Source of the DNA: TTA-H9 sp002071415
Lineage (GTDB): Bacteria > Bacteroidota > Bacteroidia > Bacteroidales > TTA-H9
Length of the DNA stretch: 64,000 bases
Reading direction: 5' to 3'
Assembly (NCBI GenBank): GCA_035411425.1
Contig: DAONSX010000002.1
Span: 65,375 to 129,374, forward strand
The translations under genes and the position numbers were made by a program. This document shows, in pieces, positions 1 to 11,281 of the stretch. Position 1 is the first letter of the stretch, and every line of letters begins with the position of its first letter. A model generated the notes under the pieces. It ran no database searches. It was not told the origin of the DNA and was given only the letters and a program-made list of their open reading frames with translations.

Positions 1-120
1 TGTGTTATTCTGAACAATACCGGTGAAATGGCTGGTACGCGTATTTTTGGCCCGGTAGCCCGGGAATTACGTGAAAAACAATACATGAAAATCGTATCTC
101 TTGCACCTGAAGTGTTATAA
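1..120 (+). CDS. rplN: 50S ribosomal protein L14 (C-terminal part)
   Basis: The window opens inside this gene and shows its last 39 codons and stop. The visible part includes [14 protein letters not shown] and ends [11 protein letters not shown], the conserved L14 C-terminus. L14 binds 23S rRNA on the 50S face that contacts the 30S subunit. It is followed 19 bp later by rplX, the standard spc operon order. The start codon lies before the window. Confidence 0.96.
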   Translation, partial: CVILNNTGEMAGTRIFGPVARELREKQYMKIVSLAPEVL

Positions 121-139
121 TATTGAAATCAAATAAACT

Positions 140-463
140 ATGAAGCCGAAACTTCACATAAAAAAAGGCGATGTGGTGATGGTAATTACAGGCGAAGATA
201 AAGGCCGTCAGGGTAGAGTCCTCGAGGTACACGTCGAAAAGCAGAAAGCCATCGTTGAAGGAGTGAATCTCGTTTTAAAACACTCCAAACCCAATGCAAA
301 AACCCCTAAAGGTGGCATTCTAAAACGGGAAGCTCCCGTTCATGTATCCAACCTAATGCTCATCGGGCCAGGAGGTAAACCTACACGCATCGGCTACAAA
401 ATTGACCCCAAAACCAATAAAAAAGTTAGATATGCTATAAAAACAGGGGAGGTAATCAAGTAA
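140..463 (+). CDS. rplX: 50S ribosomal protein L24
   Basis: Protein of 107 residues with an N-terminal KOW motif ([21 protein letters not shown], residues about 10-30), the signature of L24, which helps start 50S assembly on the 5' domain of 23S rRNA. Length is normal. The TAA stop overlaps the ATG of rplE by one base (TAATG), so the two are probably translationally coupled. Confidence 0.98.
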   Translation: MKPKLHIKKGDVVMVITGEDKGRQGRVLEVHVEKQKAIVEGVNLVLKHSKPNAKTPKGGILKREAPVHVSNLMLIGPGGKPTRIGYKIDPKTNKKVRYAIKTGEVIK

Positions 464-1017
464 TGGACTATATACCACGTTTACAAAAAAAATATCGGGA
501 AGAAATTATCCCTGCATTAGTGAAACAGTTTAATTATAAGTCTGTTATGCAGGTACCACGCTTGGTCAAGATTTCACTGAACCAAGGTTTAGGTGACGCT
601 ATAGCCGATAAAAAGCTGATCGACGTTGGCATCGAAGAGATGACCCTAATAGCTGGCCAAAGAGCTATAGCCACCAAATCGAAAAAAGATATCTCCAACT
701 TCAAGCTGCGTCGCAATATGCCCGTTGGAGTGAAAGTAACCCTTAGAGGCGCTCGTATGTATGAGTTCCTGGATCGCTTGATCTCCATTGCCATTCCACG
801 TATTCGTGATTTTCACGGCATTAGCGATAAAGGCTTCGATGGGAGAGGAAATTTTAGCTTCGGCATTTCTGAACAAATCATCTTTCCCGAAATAAATATT
901 GATAAAGTCAATAAGATTATGGGCATGGATATTACGTTTGTTACTTCTGCCGAAACCGATGCCGAAGCTTATGCATTGTTAAAAGCATTTGGATTCCCAT
1001 TTAAAAATGAAAAATAA
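463..1017 (+). CDS. rplE: 50S ribosomal protein L5
   Basis: Protein of 184 residues that matches L5 throughout, for example the [16 protein letters not shown] segment near residue 31 and the [13 protein letters not shown] segment. L5 binds 5S rRNA and forms the central protuberance of the 50S subunit with L18. It starts within the stop codon of rplX and is followed 8 bp later by rpsN. Confidence 0.98.
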   Translation: MDYIPRLQKKYREEIIPALVKQFNYKSVMQVPRLVKISLNQGLGDAIADKKLIDVGIEEMTLIAGQRAIATKSKKDISNFKLRRNMPVGVKVTLRGARMYEFLDRLISIAIPRIRDFHGISDKGFDGRGNFSFGISEQIIFPEINIDKVNKIMGMDITFVTSAETDAEAYALLKAFGFPFKNEK

Positions 1018-1025
1018 TCAGGCTT

Positions 1026-1295
1026 ATGGCAAAAGAATCAATGAAAGCGCGAGAAGTAAAACGAAAAATGCTGAATGAAAAGTATGCTGCCAAGCGAGAA
1101 GCTTTGAAGAAGGCCGGTGATTATGTAGCCCTTCAGAAACTTCCTCGCAATGCTTCTCCCGTAAGGCTGCACAACCGTTGTAAGATTACCGGACGCCCTA
1201 AAGGCTATATGCGCGATTTTGGCCTTTCGCGCATCAACTTTCGAGAAATGGCTTCGGCTGGTCTTATCCCAGGTGTGAAAAAGGCAAGCTGGTAA
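1026..1295 (+). CDS. rpsN: 30S ribosomal protein S14 (zinc-free form)
   Basis: Protein of 89 residues ending in [11 protein letters not shown], the typical S14 tail. It has a single cysteine ([19 protein letters not shown], residues about 57-75) and lacks the CxxC-x12-CxxC zinc knuckle of the short form. It is therefore the longer zinc-independent S14. It sits in the small-subunit head in the usual spc order. Confidence 0.97.
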   Translation: MAKESMKAREVKRKMLNEKYAAKREALKKAGDYVALQKLPRNASPVRLHNRCKITGRPKGYMRDFGLSRINFREMASAGLIPGVKKASW

Positions 1296-1326
1296 CCATC
1301 AATTTGTAATAAAAATAAATAGATAT

Positions 1327-1725
1327 ATGACTACCGATCCCATTGCAGATTATCTGACCCGATTGAGAAACGCAATCCACGCCAACCATAGGATTGTTGA
1401 AATCCCTTCTTCAACGATAAAGAAAAGCATGACACAAATACTCTTCGAAAAAGGATATATAATCAACTATAAGTTCGAAGACGATAAATTCCCTTCTACC
1501 ATTAAAATCGCCTTGAAATACCATCCTGTAACAAAGGCTTGCGCTATAAAGGAACTCAAACGCATAAGCCGTCCTGGACGTCGAATTTATACCTCTGCCG
1601 ATAAAATGCCTCGTGTTCTCAATGGCCTTGGCATAGCAATTATCTCTACCTCACAAGGTTTGATGACAGATAAGGAAGCCCGCAAATTAAATATTGGCGG
1701 TGAAGTGATTTGTTATATTAGCTAA
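1327..1725 (+). CDS. rpsH: 30S ribosomal protein S8
   Basis: Protein of 132 residues starting [16 protein letters not shown] and ending with the S8 C-terminal core ([19 protein letters not shown], then GGEVICYIS). S8 binds the central domain of 16S rRNA. In Escherichia coli it is the autogenous repressor of the spc operon; regulation here is not visible. Length and position are normal. Confidence 0.98.
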   Translation: MTTDPIADYLTRLRNAIHANHRIVEIPSSTIKKSMTQILFEKGYIINYKFEDDKFPSTIKIALKYHPVTKACAIKELKRISRPGRRIYTSADKMPRVLNGLGIAIISTSQGLMTDKEARKLNIGGEVICYIS

Positions 1726-1740
1726 TTAAAACCAGTTAAA

Positions 1741-2301
1741 ATGTCGAGAATTGGTAAAAAACCTATTGAAATACCTTCAGGAGTGAAAGTTTCGCTCAGC
1801 CCCGATCATTTCATTACTGTACAGGGCAAACTGGGAGAACTCTGCCAGAAAATTGACCCCGCCATTAAGGTGAATATAGAAGGCGGAGAGATTCGACTCG
1901 AAATAGACAACCCGGATGACAAGAATCTGCGAGCAAAACATGGACTTTACCGCTCTTTGATAAATAATATGGTGATTGGGGTTTACGAAGGTTTTACAAT
2001 TCAACAGGAAATTGTTGGAGTAGGCTATAAAGTTGCGGTCAGCGGGCAACTTCTTGAATTTTCGTTGGGGTATTCGCATAGCCTTTTTCTGGAACTTCCT
2101 CCCGAAATTAAGGCCGAAGCCGTTACCGTAAGAGGGAAAAATCCTATACTAATCTTAAAATCGCATGATAAACAATTGTTGGGAATGGTTGCCCGGAAAA
2201 TCCGTTCCTTCAGACCACCCGAACCTTACAAGGGGAAAGGCATACGTTTTGTGGGTGAGGTAGTAAGACGTAAAGCTGGTAAATCAGCCTCATCGAAATA
2301 A
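1741..2301 (+). CDS. rplF: 50S ribosomal protein L6
   Basis: Protein of 186 residues with the two repeated L6 folds, starting MSRIGKKPIEIPSGV and carrying the C-terminal motif RPPEPYKGKGIRF near residues 160-172, which contacts 23S rRNA near the sarcin-ricin loop. It lies 15 bp after rpsH and 22 bp before rplR. The family is conserved and the gene is intact. Confidence 0.98.
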   Translation: MSRIGKKPIEIPSGVKVSLSPDHFITVQGKLGELCQKIDPAIKVNIEGGEIRLEIDNPDDKNLRAKHGLYRSLINNMVIGVYEGFTIQQEIVGVGYKVAVSGQLLEFSLGYSHSLFLELPPEIKAEAVTVRGKNPILILKSHDKQLLGMVARKIRSFRPPEPYKGKGIRFVGEVVRRKAGKSASSK

Positions 2302-2323
2302 TTTTTAAAACTTCGAACGCAAT

Positions 2324-2686
2324 ATGTCAACTAAAAATAGAAAACTGAAAAGACGCCAACGGATAAAAACGAGTATCCGCAAACGTTTAAGAGGAACACC
2401 CGAAAGGCCAAGATTAACAGTATACAGGAGTAATAGCCAAATTTATGCTCAAATTGTAGATGATACCCAAGGCAAGACTTTGATTGCTACCTCGAGTTTA
2501 CAAAAAGATTTTTCAAGGGAAAAGATGACCAAAACACAACAAGCTCGCATAGTAGGAGTTGAAATTGCCCGTAAAGCTCTCGAAGCAGGTATCACAGCAG
2601 TTGTTTTTGATCGTAATGGCTTTCTTTATCATGGTAGGGTCAAAGCTCTGGCCGATGCCGCAAGAGAAAATGGTTTAATTTTTTAA
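2324..2686 (+). CDS. rplR: 50S ribosomal protein L18
   Basis: Protein of 120 residues with a very basic N-terminus and the motif [15 protein letters not shown] (residues about 23-37). The C-terminal half carries [21 protein letters not shown]18 binds 5S rRNA together with L5. It sits between rplF and rpsE as expected for the spc operon. Confidence 0.98.
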   Translation: MSTKNRKLKRRQRIKTSIRKRLRGTPERPRLTVYRSNSQIYAQIVDDTQGKTLIATSSLQKDFSREKMTKTQQARIVGVEIARKALEAGITAVVFDRNGFLYHGRVKALADAARENGLIF

Positions 2687-2695
2687 ATTTTGAAT

Positions 2696-3214
2696 ATGGC
2701 TAACGCAAATATAAGAAGAGTAAAATCGAGCGAAATCGAATTCAAAGATAGACTGGTAAGCATTCAACGTGTGACAAAGGTTACAAAGGGTGGTCGTGCT
2801 TTCAGTTTTTCTGCCATTGTTGTGGTAGGAAATGAAAATGGGGTTGTGGGATATGGGCTTGGGAAAGCCAAGGAAGTTACGGCTGCTATATCTAAAGGTA
2901 TTGATGATGCTAAGAAAAATCTCATTCGAGTACCGATAATTAAAGGCACCATTCCTCACGCTCAGGAAGGGAAATATAGCGGAGCCGTAGTGTTTCTCAA
3001 ACCAGCCGCTCCCGGAACGGGTGTCATTGCTGGTGGCGCCATGCGTGCCGTGCTTGAGAGTGTCGGAATAAAAGACGTACTGGCCAAAAGCAAGGGATCT
3101 TCCAATCCCCATAGCGTGGTGAAAGCTACCATCAATGCTCTGTTGCAACTGCGCGATCCCTATACTGTTGCTCAGTTGCGCGGTGTGGATCTCGATACTG
3201 TTTTCAATGGTTGA
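2696..3214 (+). CDS. rpsE: 30S ribosomal protein S5
   Basis: Protein of 172 residues from the ATG at 2696. An in-frame TTG two codons upstream is possible, but [10 protein letters not shown] is the more natural start. It carries the S5 double-stranded-RNA-binding fold ([19 protein letters not shown], residues 15-33) and the C-terminal domain with [22 protein letters not shown] sequence. S5 acts in decoding accuracy and translocation. Confidence 0.97.
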   Translation: MANANIRRVKSSEIEFKDRLVSIQRVTKVTKGGRAFSFSAIVVVGNENGVVGYGLGKAKEVTAAISKGIDDAKKNLIRVPIIKGTIPHAQEGKYSGAVVFLKPAAPGTGVIAGGAMRAVLESVGIKDVLAKSKGSSNPHSVVKATINALLQLRDPYTVAQLRGVDLDTVFNG

Positions 3215-3237
3215 ACTACTATAATGCTTTAAACATT

Positions 3238-3417
3238 ATGAAAAGAATTAGAATAAAACAAGTTCGAAGCTGGATTGGAAAACCCATCGACCAGAAACGT
3301 ACACTCAAGGCGTTGGGACTTGGCCGTTTGAACCGTACGGTTGAACATACCGCTACACCGCAGATTCTAGGAATGGTCAGAAAAGTTGCTCATTTAGTTT
3401 CTGTTGAAGAAATTTGA
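3238..3417 (+). CDS. rpmD: 50S ribosomal protein L30
   Basis: Short protein of 59 residues from the ATG at 3238 (MKRIRIKQVRSWIG), the normal L30 length. A TTG nine codons upstream would add residues that overlap the rpsE stop and resemble nothing in L30, so I reject it. It contains the conserved KRTLKALGLGRLNRTVEH segment and lies between rpsE and rplO. Confidence 0.96.
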   Translation: MKRIRIKQVRSWIGKPIDQKRTLKALGLGRLNRTVEHTATPQILGMVRKVAHLVSVEEI

Positions 3418-3453
3418 TTAATTCATTGATATTTATCTAAAACTGAAAAAAAT

Positions 3454-3900
3454 ATGGATTTAAGTAATCTGAAACCTGCCAAAGGATCAGTAAAATCGAA
3501 AAGACGTTTGGGAAGAGGCCAAGGTTCAGGCCGTGGTGGAACTTCCACTCGCGGAAACAAGGGAGCTCAATCGCGCTCGGGTAACAAAAGAAAGATTGGT
3601 TTCGAAGGCGGTCAAATGCCACTGCATCGCCGTGTTCCAAAAGGTGGATTCAAAAATTTCAATCGTGTGGAATATACCGGCATCAATCTCGACCTTCTAC
3701 AAAACCTGTCGGATAAATGGGCCATCACCGATTTTGATCTCAATACTTTTATTCACCATGGACTCATCAGTAAGAATGAAAGAGTAAAAATCCTTGGTCG
3801 GGGCCAGATTTCTTCAAAGCTGAATGTTACAGCACATGCTTTTTCCAAAAAAGCACGCGAAGTCATTGAATCATTGGGTGGTACAGTAACTTTGATATAA
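3454..3900 (+). CDS. rplO: 50S ribosomal protein L15
   Basis: Protein of 148 residues with the extended glycine/arginine-rich N-terminal arm typical of L15 (RRLGRGQGSGRGGTSTRG, residues about 17-34) and a C-terminal globular part with VTAHAFSKKAREVIE. L15 threads into the 50S core. It is followed by a 97-bp gap before secY that holds a small ORF. Confidence 0.97.
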   Translation: MDLSNLKPAKGSVKSKRRLGRGQGSGRGGTSTRGNKGAQSRSGNKRKIGFEGGQMPLHRRVPKGGFKNFNRVEYTGINLDLLQNLSDKWAITDFDLNTFIHHGLISKNERVKILGRGQISSKLNVTAHAFSKKAREVIESLGGTVTLI

Positions 3901-3906
3901 TTCCAG

Positions 3907-3990
3907 ATGAAAGCCGATCGTGAAATTATCAATAGAAAGGAACATATAGACAATCCGAAAGTATTCACTCAGCCTGAATTAAACAATTAA
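3907..3990 (+). CDS. possible 27-codon small protein between rplO and secY
   Basis: The 97-bp gap between rplO and secY holds an ATG-started frame of 27 codons ending TAA at 3990, 7 bp before the secY ATG. It begins MKADREIINRKE and is charged and hydrophilic. It is not recognised and has no membrane segment. It may be a translated leader for secY or a chance frame. Close packing on both sides is the only support. Confidence 0.3.
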   Translation: MKADREIINRKEHIDNPKVFTQPELNN

Positions 3991-3997
3991 ATTACAG

Positions 3998-5350
3998 ATG
4001 AAAAAAATTATTCAGACACTTAGAAACATATTCCAGATAGAGGAACTTCGACAAAGATTGCTTTATACCCTGGGTATCATCTTGATATATCGTTTGGGTG
4101 CTTATATTACCATTCCGGGCATCGATCCCAATCAATTGACTGCCATTAGAAACCAAACTAAAGATGGCTTGCTTGGTCTGTTGAATATGTTTTCGGGTGG
4201 AGCATTTTCGCATGCTTCAATCTTTGCTCTTGGAGTAATGCCATACATCTCGGCTTCTATCGTTATTCAGCTTTTGGGTATCGCTGTTCCTTATTTTCAG
4301 AAACTGCAGAAGGAAGGTGAAAGCGGGCGAAAAAAAATCAATCAGATTACCCGCTATCTTACGATAGCTGTTACAGCCCTTCAAGCCCCTGGTTATATTG
4401 CCAACCTCATCAATCAAAGTCCTGATGCAGTTTTGCTCGTCAATCCTGCAAGTAATTCACCCACGACTTTTTTCTGGATATCAAGTGTCGTTATTTTGGT
4501 AGCAGGTACCATGTTTGTGATGTGGTTGGGCGAGAGGATTACCGATAAAGGCATAGGCAATGGAATTTCACTTATCATTATGATTGGTATTATAGCCAGA
4601 TTGCCTTTTGCGCTAGCCGGGGAATTTGTATCGAGAATGGAAGAAAAAGGCGGCGGGCTGGTGTTCTTCGTTATCGAAATCGCCGTATTGATCGGTGTAA
4701 TCTTAGTTACAATTATGTTGGTACAGGGAACCCGTAAAATTCCTGTACAATATGCCAAACGTATCGTTGGCAATAAGCAATATGGAGGTGTACGTCAATA
4801 CATCCCTCTGAAAGTGAATGCTGCCGGTGTAATGCCCATTATCTTTGCTCAGGCTATTATGTTCCTCCCCCTCACCATAGCTGGTTTTGCTCGTTCAGAA
4901 ACCCTTACGGGTTTTGCAGCTGCATTTACCAATATTAATAGCTTTTGGTACAACTTTGTTTTCGCAATTCTAATTATAGTGTTTACTTACTTTTATACAG
5001 CAATTACCGTAAACCATAATCAGATGGCTGAAGACATGAAGAAAAACGGTGGATTCATTCCCGGAGTAAAACCCGGTAAGAAAACTGCCGAATTCATTGA
5101 TAACGTCATGTCGAGAATTACTTTGCCCGGTTCTATATTTCTGGCTTTCGTTGCTATTATGCCTGCCATCGTCAGGCTATTCGGAGTAAGCTCGCAGTTT
5201 GCCCAATTTTATGGAGGAACTTCTTTGCTTATTCTAGTAGGAGTTGTTCTGGATACATTACAACAAATCGAGAGCCACCTGCTGATGAGGCATTATGATG
5301 GATTGATGAAGTCGGGAAGAATAAAGGGACGTACCTCCTTTGCTATGTAA
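3998..5350 (+). CDS. secY: preprotein translocase subunit SecY
   Basis: Protein of 450 residues with ten predicted hydrophobic segments. It starts with the SecY signature of helix 1 and the following loop (LGIILIYRLGAYITIPGID) and includes GGAFSHASIFALGVMPYISA (plug and helix 2 region) and the cytosolic loop NNQMAEDMKKNGGFIPGVK-like motif near residue 345. SecY is the channel of the Sec translocon in the inner membrane. It is the standard member of the spc operon and is followed 14 bp later by map. Confidence 0.98.
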   Translation: MKKIIQTLRNIFQIEELRQRLLYTLGIILIYRLGAYITIPGIDPNQLTAIRNQTKDGLLGLLNMFSGGAFSHASIFALGVMPYISASIVIQLLGIAVPYFQKLQKEGESGRKKINQITRYLTIAVTALQAPGYIANLINQSPDAVLLVNPASNSPTTFFWISSVVILVAGTMFVMWLGERITDKGIGNGISLIIMIGIIARLPFALAGEFVSRMEEKGGGLVFFVIEIAVLIGVILVTIMLVQGTRKIPVQYAKRIVGNKQYGGVRQYIPLKVNAAGVMPIIFAQAIMFLPLTIAGFARSETLTGFAAAFTNINSFWYNFVFAILIIVFTYFYTAITVNHNQMAEDMKKNGGFIPGVKPGKKTAEFIDNVMSRITLPGSIFLAFVAIMPAIVRLFGVSSQFAQFYGGTSLLILVGVVLDTLQQIESHLLMRHYDGLMKSGRIKGRTSFAM

Positions 5351-5364
5351 ATTCGAGTATCATT

Positions 5365-6147
5365 ATGAGTCTTGTAAAATCACCCGAAGAAATAGAGTTG
5401 GTACGTCAAAGTTCTTTGCTTGTTGGTAAGACCCTTGCGGAAGTTGGCAAACATATCCGGCCCGGGATAAAAACCATCGAACTTGACAAGATTGCCGAAG
5501 AGTTTATACGCGACCATGGAGCTTTCCCGGGATTTAAGGGATACAACGGATTCCCCAAAACCCTATGTATTTCGGTTAATTCCGTCGTTGTACATGGAAT
5601 TCCGGGAAATTATGAATTAAAGGAGGGCGATATCGTATCAGTCGATTGTGGGACTATCTTGAATGGATATTGGGGTGATTCGGCTTATACCTTTGCTGTT
5701 GGCGAAATTGAACCGAGGATTCAAATGCTTCTGCAACGTACGCTCGAATCACTTTATAAAGGCATTGAAGCCGCAGTGGCAGGAAACCGTGTTGGTGATA
5801 TAGGCCATGCCATACAATCGTACGTCGAATCTTTTGGTTACTCCGTTGTAAGAGACCTTGTAGGCCATGGCTTGGGAACTAACATGCACGAAAAGCCTGA
5901 AGTTCCTAATTTTGGTCGTAGAGGAACCGGACAGAAACTCCAAGAAGGCATGATTTTAGCTATCGAACCCATGGTAAACTTGGGATCATGGCACATCATC
6001 CAAGATCGGGATGGCTGGACCATCAGGACGAAAGATGGGATGCCATCGGCTCACTTCGAACACGATATCGTCGTTTTGAAAGGAAAGGCACAAATTTTGT
6101 CGACTTTCGATTTTATTGATGAAGTCTTAACAAGTCGAAAAAATTGA
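5365..6147 (+). CDS. map: type I methionine aminopeptidase
   Basis: Protein of 260 residues that removes the initiator methionine from new proteins. The metal ligands of the family are visible: D in VSVDCGT (about residue 93), D in GDSAYTF (about 104), H in [13 protein letters not shown] (about 167), E in LAIEPMV and E in HFEHDIVV near the C-terminus. Position between secY and infA is standard. The stop is one base before the infA start. Confidence 0.97.
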   Translation: MSLVKSPEEIELVRQSSLLVGKTLAEVGKHIRPGIKTIELDKIAEEFIRDHGAFPGFKGYNGFPKTLCISVNSVVVHGIPGNYELKEGDIVSVDCGTILNGYWGDSAYTFAVGEIEPRIQMLLQRTLESLYKGIEAAVAGNRVGDIGHAIQSYVESFGYSVVRDLVGHGLGTNMHEKPEVPNFGRRGTGQKLQEGMILAIEPMVNLGSWHIIQDRDGWTIRTKDGMPSAHFEHDIVVLKGKAQILSTFDFIDEVLTSRKN

Positions 6148-6148
6148 T

Positions 6149-6367
6149 ATGGCAAAACAAGTATCTATCGAACAAGACGGTACGGTGATCGAAGCTTTGG
6201 GAAACGCAATGTTTAGAGTAGAACTCGAAAATGGACATCGAATCATTGCTCATATTTCGGGAAAAATGAGAATGCATTATATCAAAATTCTTCCCGGTGA
6301 TAAAGTAAAGGTTGAAATGACCCCTTATGATCTGACAAAAGGTAGAATCATTTTTCGTTATAAATAG
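6149..6367 (+). CDS. infA: translation initiation factor IF-1
   Basis: Protein of 72 residues made of a single S1/OB fold. It starts [20 protein letters not shown] and contains the conserved [22 protein letters not shown]-1 binds the ribosomal A site during initiation. It is packed one base after the map stop, so it is cotranscribed and probably coupled. Confidence 0.98.
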   Translation: MAKQVSIEQDGTVIEALGNAMFRVELENGHRIIAHISGKMRMHYIKILPGDKVKVEMTPYDLTKGRIIFRYK

Positions 6368-6400
6368 TTGAATAATAATCAATAAAATATCTGACCCATT

Positions 6401-6517
6401 ATGAAAGTAAGAGCTTCAGTGAAACGCAGAACTCCCGATTGCAAAATTGTAAGACGCAAAGGAGTAGTGTATGTGATTAATAAAAAGAACCCTAAGTATA
6501 AACAGAGACAGGGTTAA
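6401..6517 (+). CDS. rpmJ: 50S ribosomal protein L36 (zinc-free form)
   Basis: Short gene of 38 codons starting [20 protein letters not shown] and ending in KYKQRQG, an unmistakable L36. Only one cysteine (C14) is present. The CxxC...C...H zinc site of the classical form is gone, so this is the zinc-independent type. It sits between infA and rpsM as usual. Confidence 0.96.
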   Translation: MKVRASVKRRTPDCKIVRRKGVVYVINKKNPKYKQRQG

Positions 6518-6558
6518 GAAAGAATTTTATAATTTTGGAATTCAATTAAGTACAAAAT

Positions 6559-6939
6559 ATGGCAAGAATAGCTGGTGTAGATTTACCAAGAAACAAAAGA
6601 GGCGAAATTGGCCTCACCTATATTTATGGTATTGGTCGCTCTACTTCGCGAAAGATTCTGAGCGAGGCTGGAATCGACTATGATAAAAAAGTGGCTGAGT
6701 GGAACGACGAAGAACTTTCCAAAGTACGGAACATAATTACCAATCATTATAAGGTGGAAGGAGCTCTTCGTTCGGAAGTGCAAATGAATATAAAACGGCT
6801 AATGGATATTGGTTGTTACAGAGGCATTCGTCATCGCCTGGGATTGCCCGTACGCGGCCAGGCAACCAAAAACAATGCCCGCACACGCAAAGGCAAGAAA
6901 AAAACCGTTGCCAATAAGAAAAAAGCTACAAAAGGATGA
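6559..6939 (+). CDS. rpsM: 30S ribosomal protein S13
   Basis: Protein of 126 residues starting [20 protein letters not shown] with the helix-two-turn-helix and the conserved [20 protein letters not shown] tail that reaches toward the P-site tRNA. The lysine-rich end is typical. It is the first small-subunit gene of the alpha operon part of this cluster and is followed by rpsK. Confidence 0.98.
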   Translation: MARIAGVDLPRNKRGEIGLTYIYGIGRSTSRKILSEAGIDYDKKVAEWNDEELSKVRNIITNHYKVEGALRSEVQMNIKRLMDIGCYRGIRHRLGLPVRGQATKNNARTRKGKKKTVANKKKATKG

Positions 6940-6981
6940 TATCATAATGGAAATTGATTATAATAAAGTAAAATAAAGGAA

Positions 6982-7380
6982 ATGGCAAAGAGCACTAAAA
7001 CTGTGAAATCCACCAAGAAAAGAGTCGTAAAGGTGGATGCAACCGGAAGAGTATACATTCATTCGTCGTTCAACAACATTATTATTAGCCTTACCAATAA
7101 CAATGGTGAGGTTATATCGTGGGCTTCGGCGGGAAAGATGGGGTTTAGAGGTTCGAAAAAAAATACACCCTATGCTGCTCAAATAGCTGCACAGGAGTGT
7201 GCCAAAGTAGCTTACGATTTGGGATTACGAAAGGTAAAAGCTTATGTAAAAGGACCGGGTGCAGGTCGAGAATCTGCCATACGAACCATTCATTCTTCGG
7301 GCATCGAAGTTACCGAAATCCGCGATATTACTCCATTGCCACATAATGGCTGCCGGCCTCCTAAAAGAAGACGCGTTTGA
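6982..7380 (+). CDS. rpsK: 30S ribosomal protein S11
   Basis: Protein of 132 residues with the S11 core ([18 protein letters not shown], residues about 22-39) and the conserved C-terminal segment [18 protein letters not shown]11 forms part of the platform of the 30S subunit. Order rpsM-rpsK-rpsD-rpoA is the normal alpha operon. Confidence 0.98.
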   Translation: MAKSTKTVKSTKKRVVKVDATGRVYIHSSFNNIIISLTNNNGEVISWASAGKMGFRGSKKNTPYAAQIAAQECAKVAYDLGLRKVKAYVKGPGAGRESAIRTIHSSGIEVTEIRDITPLPHNGCRPPKRRRV

Positions 7381-7417
7381 TTCTTCGAATATAAAAATAT
7401 GTTAAAATATAATCCTT

Positions 7418-8023
7418 ATGGCAAGATACATTGGTCCAAAGACTAAAATAGCAAGAAGATTCAGGGACCCGATCTATGGTCCTGATAGATATTTCGAGAA
7501 GAAGAATTATCCTCCTGGCCAGCATGGTCAAAGCCGACGCCGTGGAAAACAAAGTGAATATGGTATGCAATTAGCCGAAAAACAAAAGGCAAAGTATACC
7601 TATGGAATTCTCGAGCGCCAGTTCAGAAATATATTTCAAAAAGCAGCCCGTATGAGAGGAATTACCGGCGAGAAATTGCTTCAGCTCATAGAGTCACGTC
7701 TCGATAACGTTGTATTCAGATTAGGCATTGCACCTACGAGGGCTTCGGCTCGCCAACTGGTTTCGCACCGTCATATCATGGTAAATGGCAAAATCGTGAA
7801 TATCCCTTCCTATTTATTGAAACCAGGCGATATAATAAGCATAAGAGAAAAATCAAAAACTCTCGAAGTGATTACCGACAGCCTTTCACATAATACACGA
7901 CCCTATCCATGGTTGGAATGGGATTTGAATTTGATGAGCGGGAAATTCATGAATTATCCCAACCGTGAAGATATTCCCGAAAATATCAAAGAACAATTGA
8001 TCGTGGAGCTATACTCCAAGTAG
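7418..8023 (+). CDS. rpsD: 30S ribosomal protein S4
   Basis: Protein of 201 residues starting [15 protein letters not shown] with an S4 RNA-binding domain in the middle ([34 protein letters not shown], about residues 90-125). S4 nucleates 30S assembly and in some bacteria represses the alpha operon. It has the zinc-free N-terminus without a CxxC motif. Confidence 0.98.
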   Translation: MARYIGPKTKIARRFRDPIYGPDRYFEKKNYPPGQHGQSRRRGKQSEYGMQLAEKQKAKYTYGILERQFRNIFQKAARMRGITGEKLLQLIESRLDNVVFRLGIAPTRASARQLVSHRHIMVNGKIVNIPSYLLKPGDIISIREKSKTLEVITDSLSHNTRPYPWLEWDLNLMSGKFMNYPNREDIPENIKEQLIVELYSK

Positions 8024-8066
8024 TTTTTTTTATGTTTACTTTTAAAAATCAGATAACAACCACTCT

Positions 8067-9062
8067 ATGGCAATATTAGCATTTCAAAGACCCGATAAGG
8101 TAATCATGCTTCAAGCCTCCGATACCAAAGGAGTGTTTGAATTCAGACCGCTGGAGCCTGGTTTCGGCATCACTATCGGGAATGCCCTGCGCCGGATATT
8201 ATTGAGCTCCCTCGAAGGATATGCAATCACTTCCATAAGAATAGAAGGTGTAGATCACGAATTTTCATCGATCCCGGGCATAGTTGAAGATGTTACCGAT
8301 ATCATTCTTAATCTTAAGCAGATACGCTTTAAATATCGGGGAGACAATAACCAAGAAGGCGAAGATGTTCATGTATTTATTGGCGGTCAAGAAACTTTTA
8401 CTGCCGGTGATATTAATAAATTCCTATCTTCATTCCAGGTATTGAATCCCGATGTTGTTATATGTAACATGGAAAAATCGGTAAAATTGAATATTAATTT
8501 GACCATCCGAAAAGGAAGAGGTTATGTCCCAGCCGAGGAAAATAAAATGCTCAATGCTCCATTAGGAACTATTTCAATGGATTCTATCCATACACCCATA
8601 AGGAACGTGAGCTATCAGGTTGAAAATTTCCGGGTAGAACAAAAAACCGACTATGAAAAGCTCCTACTGACTATTGTTACGGATGGTTCAATTCATCCCA
8701 AAGATGCCCTTCGTGAAGCGGCTCATATCCTCATTCAACATTTTCTTCTTTTCTCCGACGATAAAATTACCCTTGATCCCGAAATGAAGGCGGCAGCTGA
8801 AGAATTCGACGAAAATATTCAACAAATGAGGGAACTACTTAAAACTAAACTCAACGACCTTCATCTTTCAGTTAGAGCTCTTAATTGCCTCAAAGCTGCC
8901 GATGTTGAAACTCTTGGCGATCTGGTGTCTTACACCAAAAACGACTTGCTGAAATTTAGGAACTTCGGCCGCAAATCCCTCCAGGAACTCGAAGAACTCA
9001 TCGCCAGTAAAGGTCTCGAATTCGGGATGAAAGTAGATAAGTATAAATTAGATAAGGATTAA
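8067..9062 (+). CDS. rpoA: DNA-directed RNA polymerase subunit alpha
   Basis: Protein of 331 residues with the N-terminal assembly domain ([20 protein letters not shown], residues about 27-46) and the C-terminal domain with two helix-hairpin-helix motifs ([19 protein letters not shown], residues about 271-289). Alpha dimerises to seed the polymerase core. The next gene, rplQ, begins 4 bp after the stop. Confidence 0.98.
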   Translation: MAILAFQRPDKVIMLQASDTKGVFEFRPLEPGFGITIGNALRRILLSSLEGYAITSIRIEGVDHEFSSIPGIVEDVTDIILNLKQIRFKYRGDNNQEGEDVHVFIGGQETFTAGDINKFLSSFQVLNPDVVICNMEKSVKLNINLTIRKGRGYVPAEENKMLNAPLGTISMDSIHTPIRNVSYQVENFRVEQKTDYEKLLLTIVTDGSIHPKDALREAAHILIQHFLLFSDDKITLDPEMKAAAEEFDENIQQMRELLKTKLNDLHLSVRALNCLKAADVETLGDLVSYTKNDLLKFRNFGRKSLQELEELIASKGLEFGMKVDKYKLDKD

Positions 9063-9066
9063 TAAA

Positions 9067-9555
9067 ATGAGACACGGGAAAAAAATTAATCACCTTGGCC
9101 GAACAAGTGCCCATCGTAAATCCATGCAAGCTAATATGGCTACTTCGCTCATAAAGCATAAGCGGATAGTTACTACCCTGGCTAAGGCAAAGGCACTCCG
9201 CACTTATGTCGAACCCTTGATCAACCGCTCCAAACTGGATACTACTCATAACCGTCGAGTTGTCTTTAGTTATCTTCAGGATAAGGAAGCCGTTACTGAA
9301 CTCTTCCGGGTTATCTCCCCAAAAATTATGAACCGACCAGGAGGTTATACCCGTATTTTGAAATTAGGTTTCAGAAAGGGCGATGGAGCAGAAATTGCCA
9401 TGATGGAACTGGTTGATTTCAACGAATTGATGTTGACAGGAAAAACTCCAAAAACCGGCAAAACTCAGCGTACACGCCGAGGAGGCCGCAAAAGAGGTAC
9501 TACCGGCACATCTGACGAGCCAAAAACTCCGAAAAAAAAGGAAACCATTAAGTAA
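9067..9555 (+). CDS. rplQ: 50S ribosomal protein L17 with basic C-terminal extension
   Basis: Protein of 162 residues. The first 115 or so are ordinary L17 ([20 protein letters not shown]). The rest is a lysine/arginine/threonine-rich tail, so the protein is about 45 residues longer than Escherichia coli L17. Such tails are common in Bacteroidota. It is the last gene of the alpha operon here; no strong terminator separates it from eno. Confidence 0.97.
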   Translation: MRHGKKINHLGRTSAHRKSMQANMATSLIKHKRIVTTLAKAKALRTYVEPLINRSKLDTTHNRRVVFSYLQDKEAVTELFRVISPKIMNRPGGYTRILKLGFRKGDGAEIAMMELVDFNELMLTGKTPKTGKTQRTRRGGRKRGTTGTSDEPKTPKKKETIK

Positions 9556-9585
9556 AACCGATCGAAATTAAATGCCAGATATCTC

Positions 9586-9593
9586 CATCTTTG
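9586..9593 (+). promoter_or_regulatory. possible -7 box before eno
   Basis: CATCTTTG matches the Bacteroidota -7 consensus TAnnTTTG in seven of eight... fixed positions except the first T. It lies 43 bp before the eno start in the 80-bp gap after rplQ. No TTTG -33 box is visible at the right distance, so this is weak support for an internal promoter. Confidence 0.3.
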
Positions 9594-9620
9594 TGAATTT
9601 TTTAGGGTATTCAAACATAA

Positions 9621-10931
<1,311 letters not shown>

Positions 10932-11007
10932 GGATTTCTAATCAAAAAATCGATACATCTCCCAATATTTTGGAATAGGTATAAAAGACTTATTTGTAAT
11001 ACTCCGA

Positions 11008-11053
11008 GCGTTTGATTATTCTGTTATAGCAGTTAATTCAAACGCTTTTTTTA
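11008..11053 (+). terminator. rho-independent terminator of eno
   Basis: Arms GCGTTTGA (11008-11015) and TCAAACGC (11038-11045) enclose a 22-nt loop and are followed by a run of seven T. It lies 77 bp after the eno stop in plus orientation. Confidence 0.75.
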
Positions 11054-11194
11054 TAATTTCAGTATTGGGCTTATTATCAGCTCATCTTTTGTTTGACCAG
11101 TTTTTTCAAACCGATAGAAAAAATTTCGATAGGTTTTAAAAATTATTCCCTTGGTAATTATAATGAAACGAAGGGGAATGGTCAATAATTAAAG

Positions 11195-11222
11195 ATAAAA
11201 AAATCCCAATTTTATGGGATTT
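11195..11222 (-). terminator. rho-independent terminator of rpsT
   Basis: On the minus strand AAATCCCA-TAAAAT-TGGGATTT (11201-11222) forms an 8-bp stem with a short loop, followed by further T residues down to 11195. It lies 60 bp downstream of the rpsT stop. Confidence 0.8.
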
Positions 11223-11281
11223 GATAAAAATAGGAGGCTTTTAACCTTATGATGATTCAGCAGGAATTTTCTTGAAACTTG

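Noticed and set aside
6401..6517. Frameshift or truncation of L36 because the cysteine cluster is missing
   Set aside because: The sequence agrees with the zinc-free L36 type from start to stop, and S14 here is also the zinc-free type.
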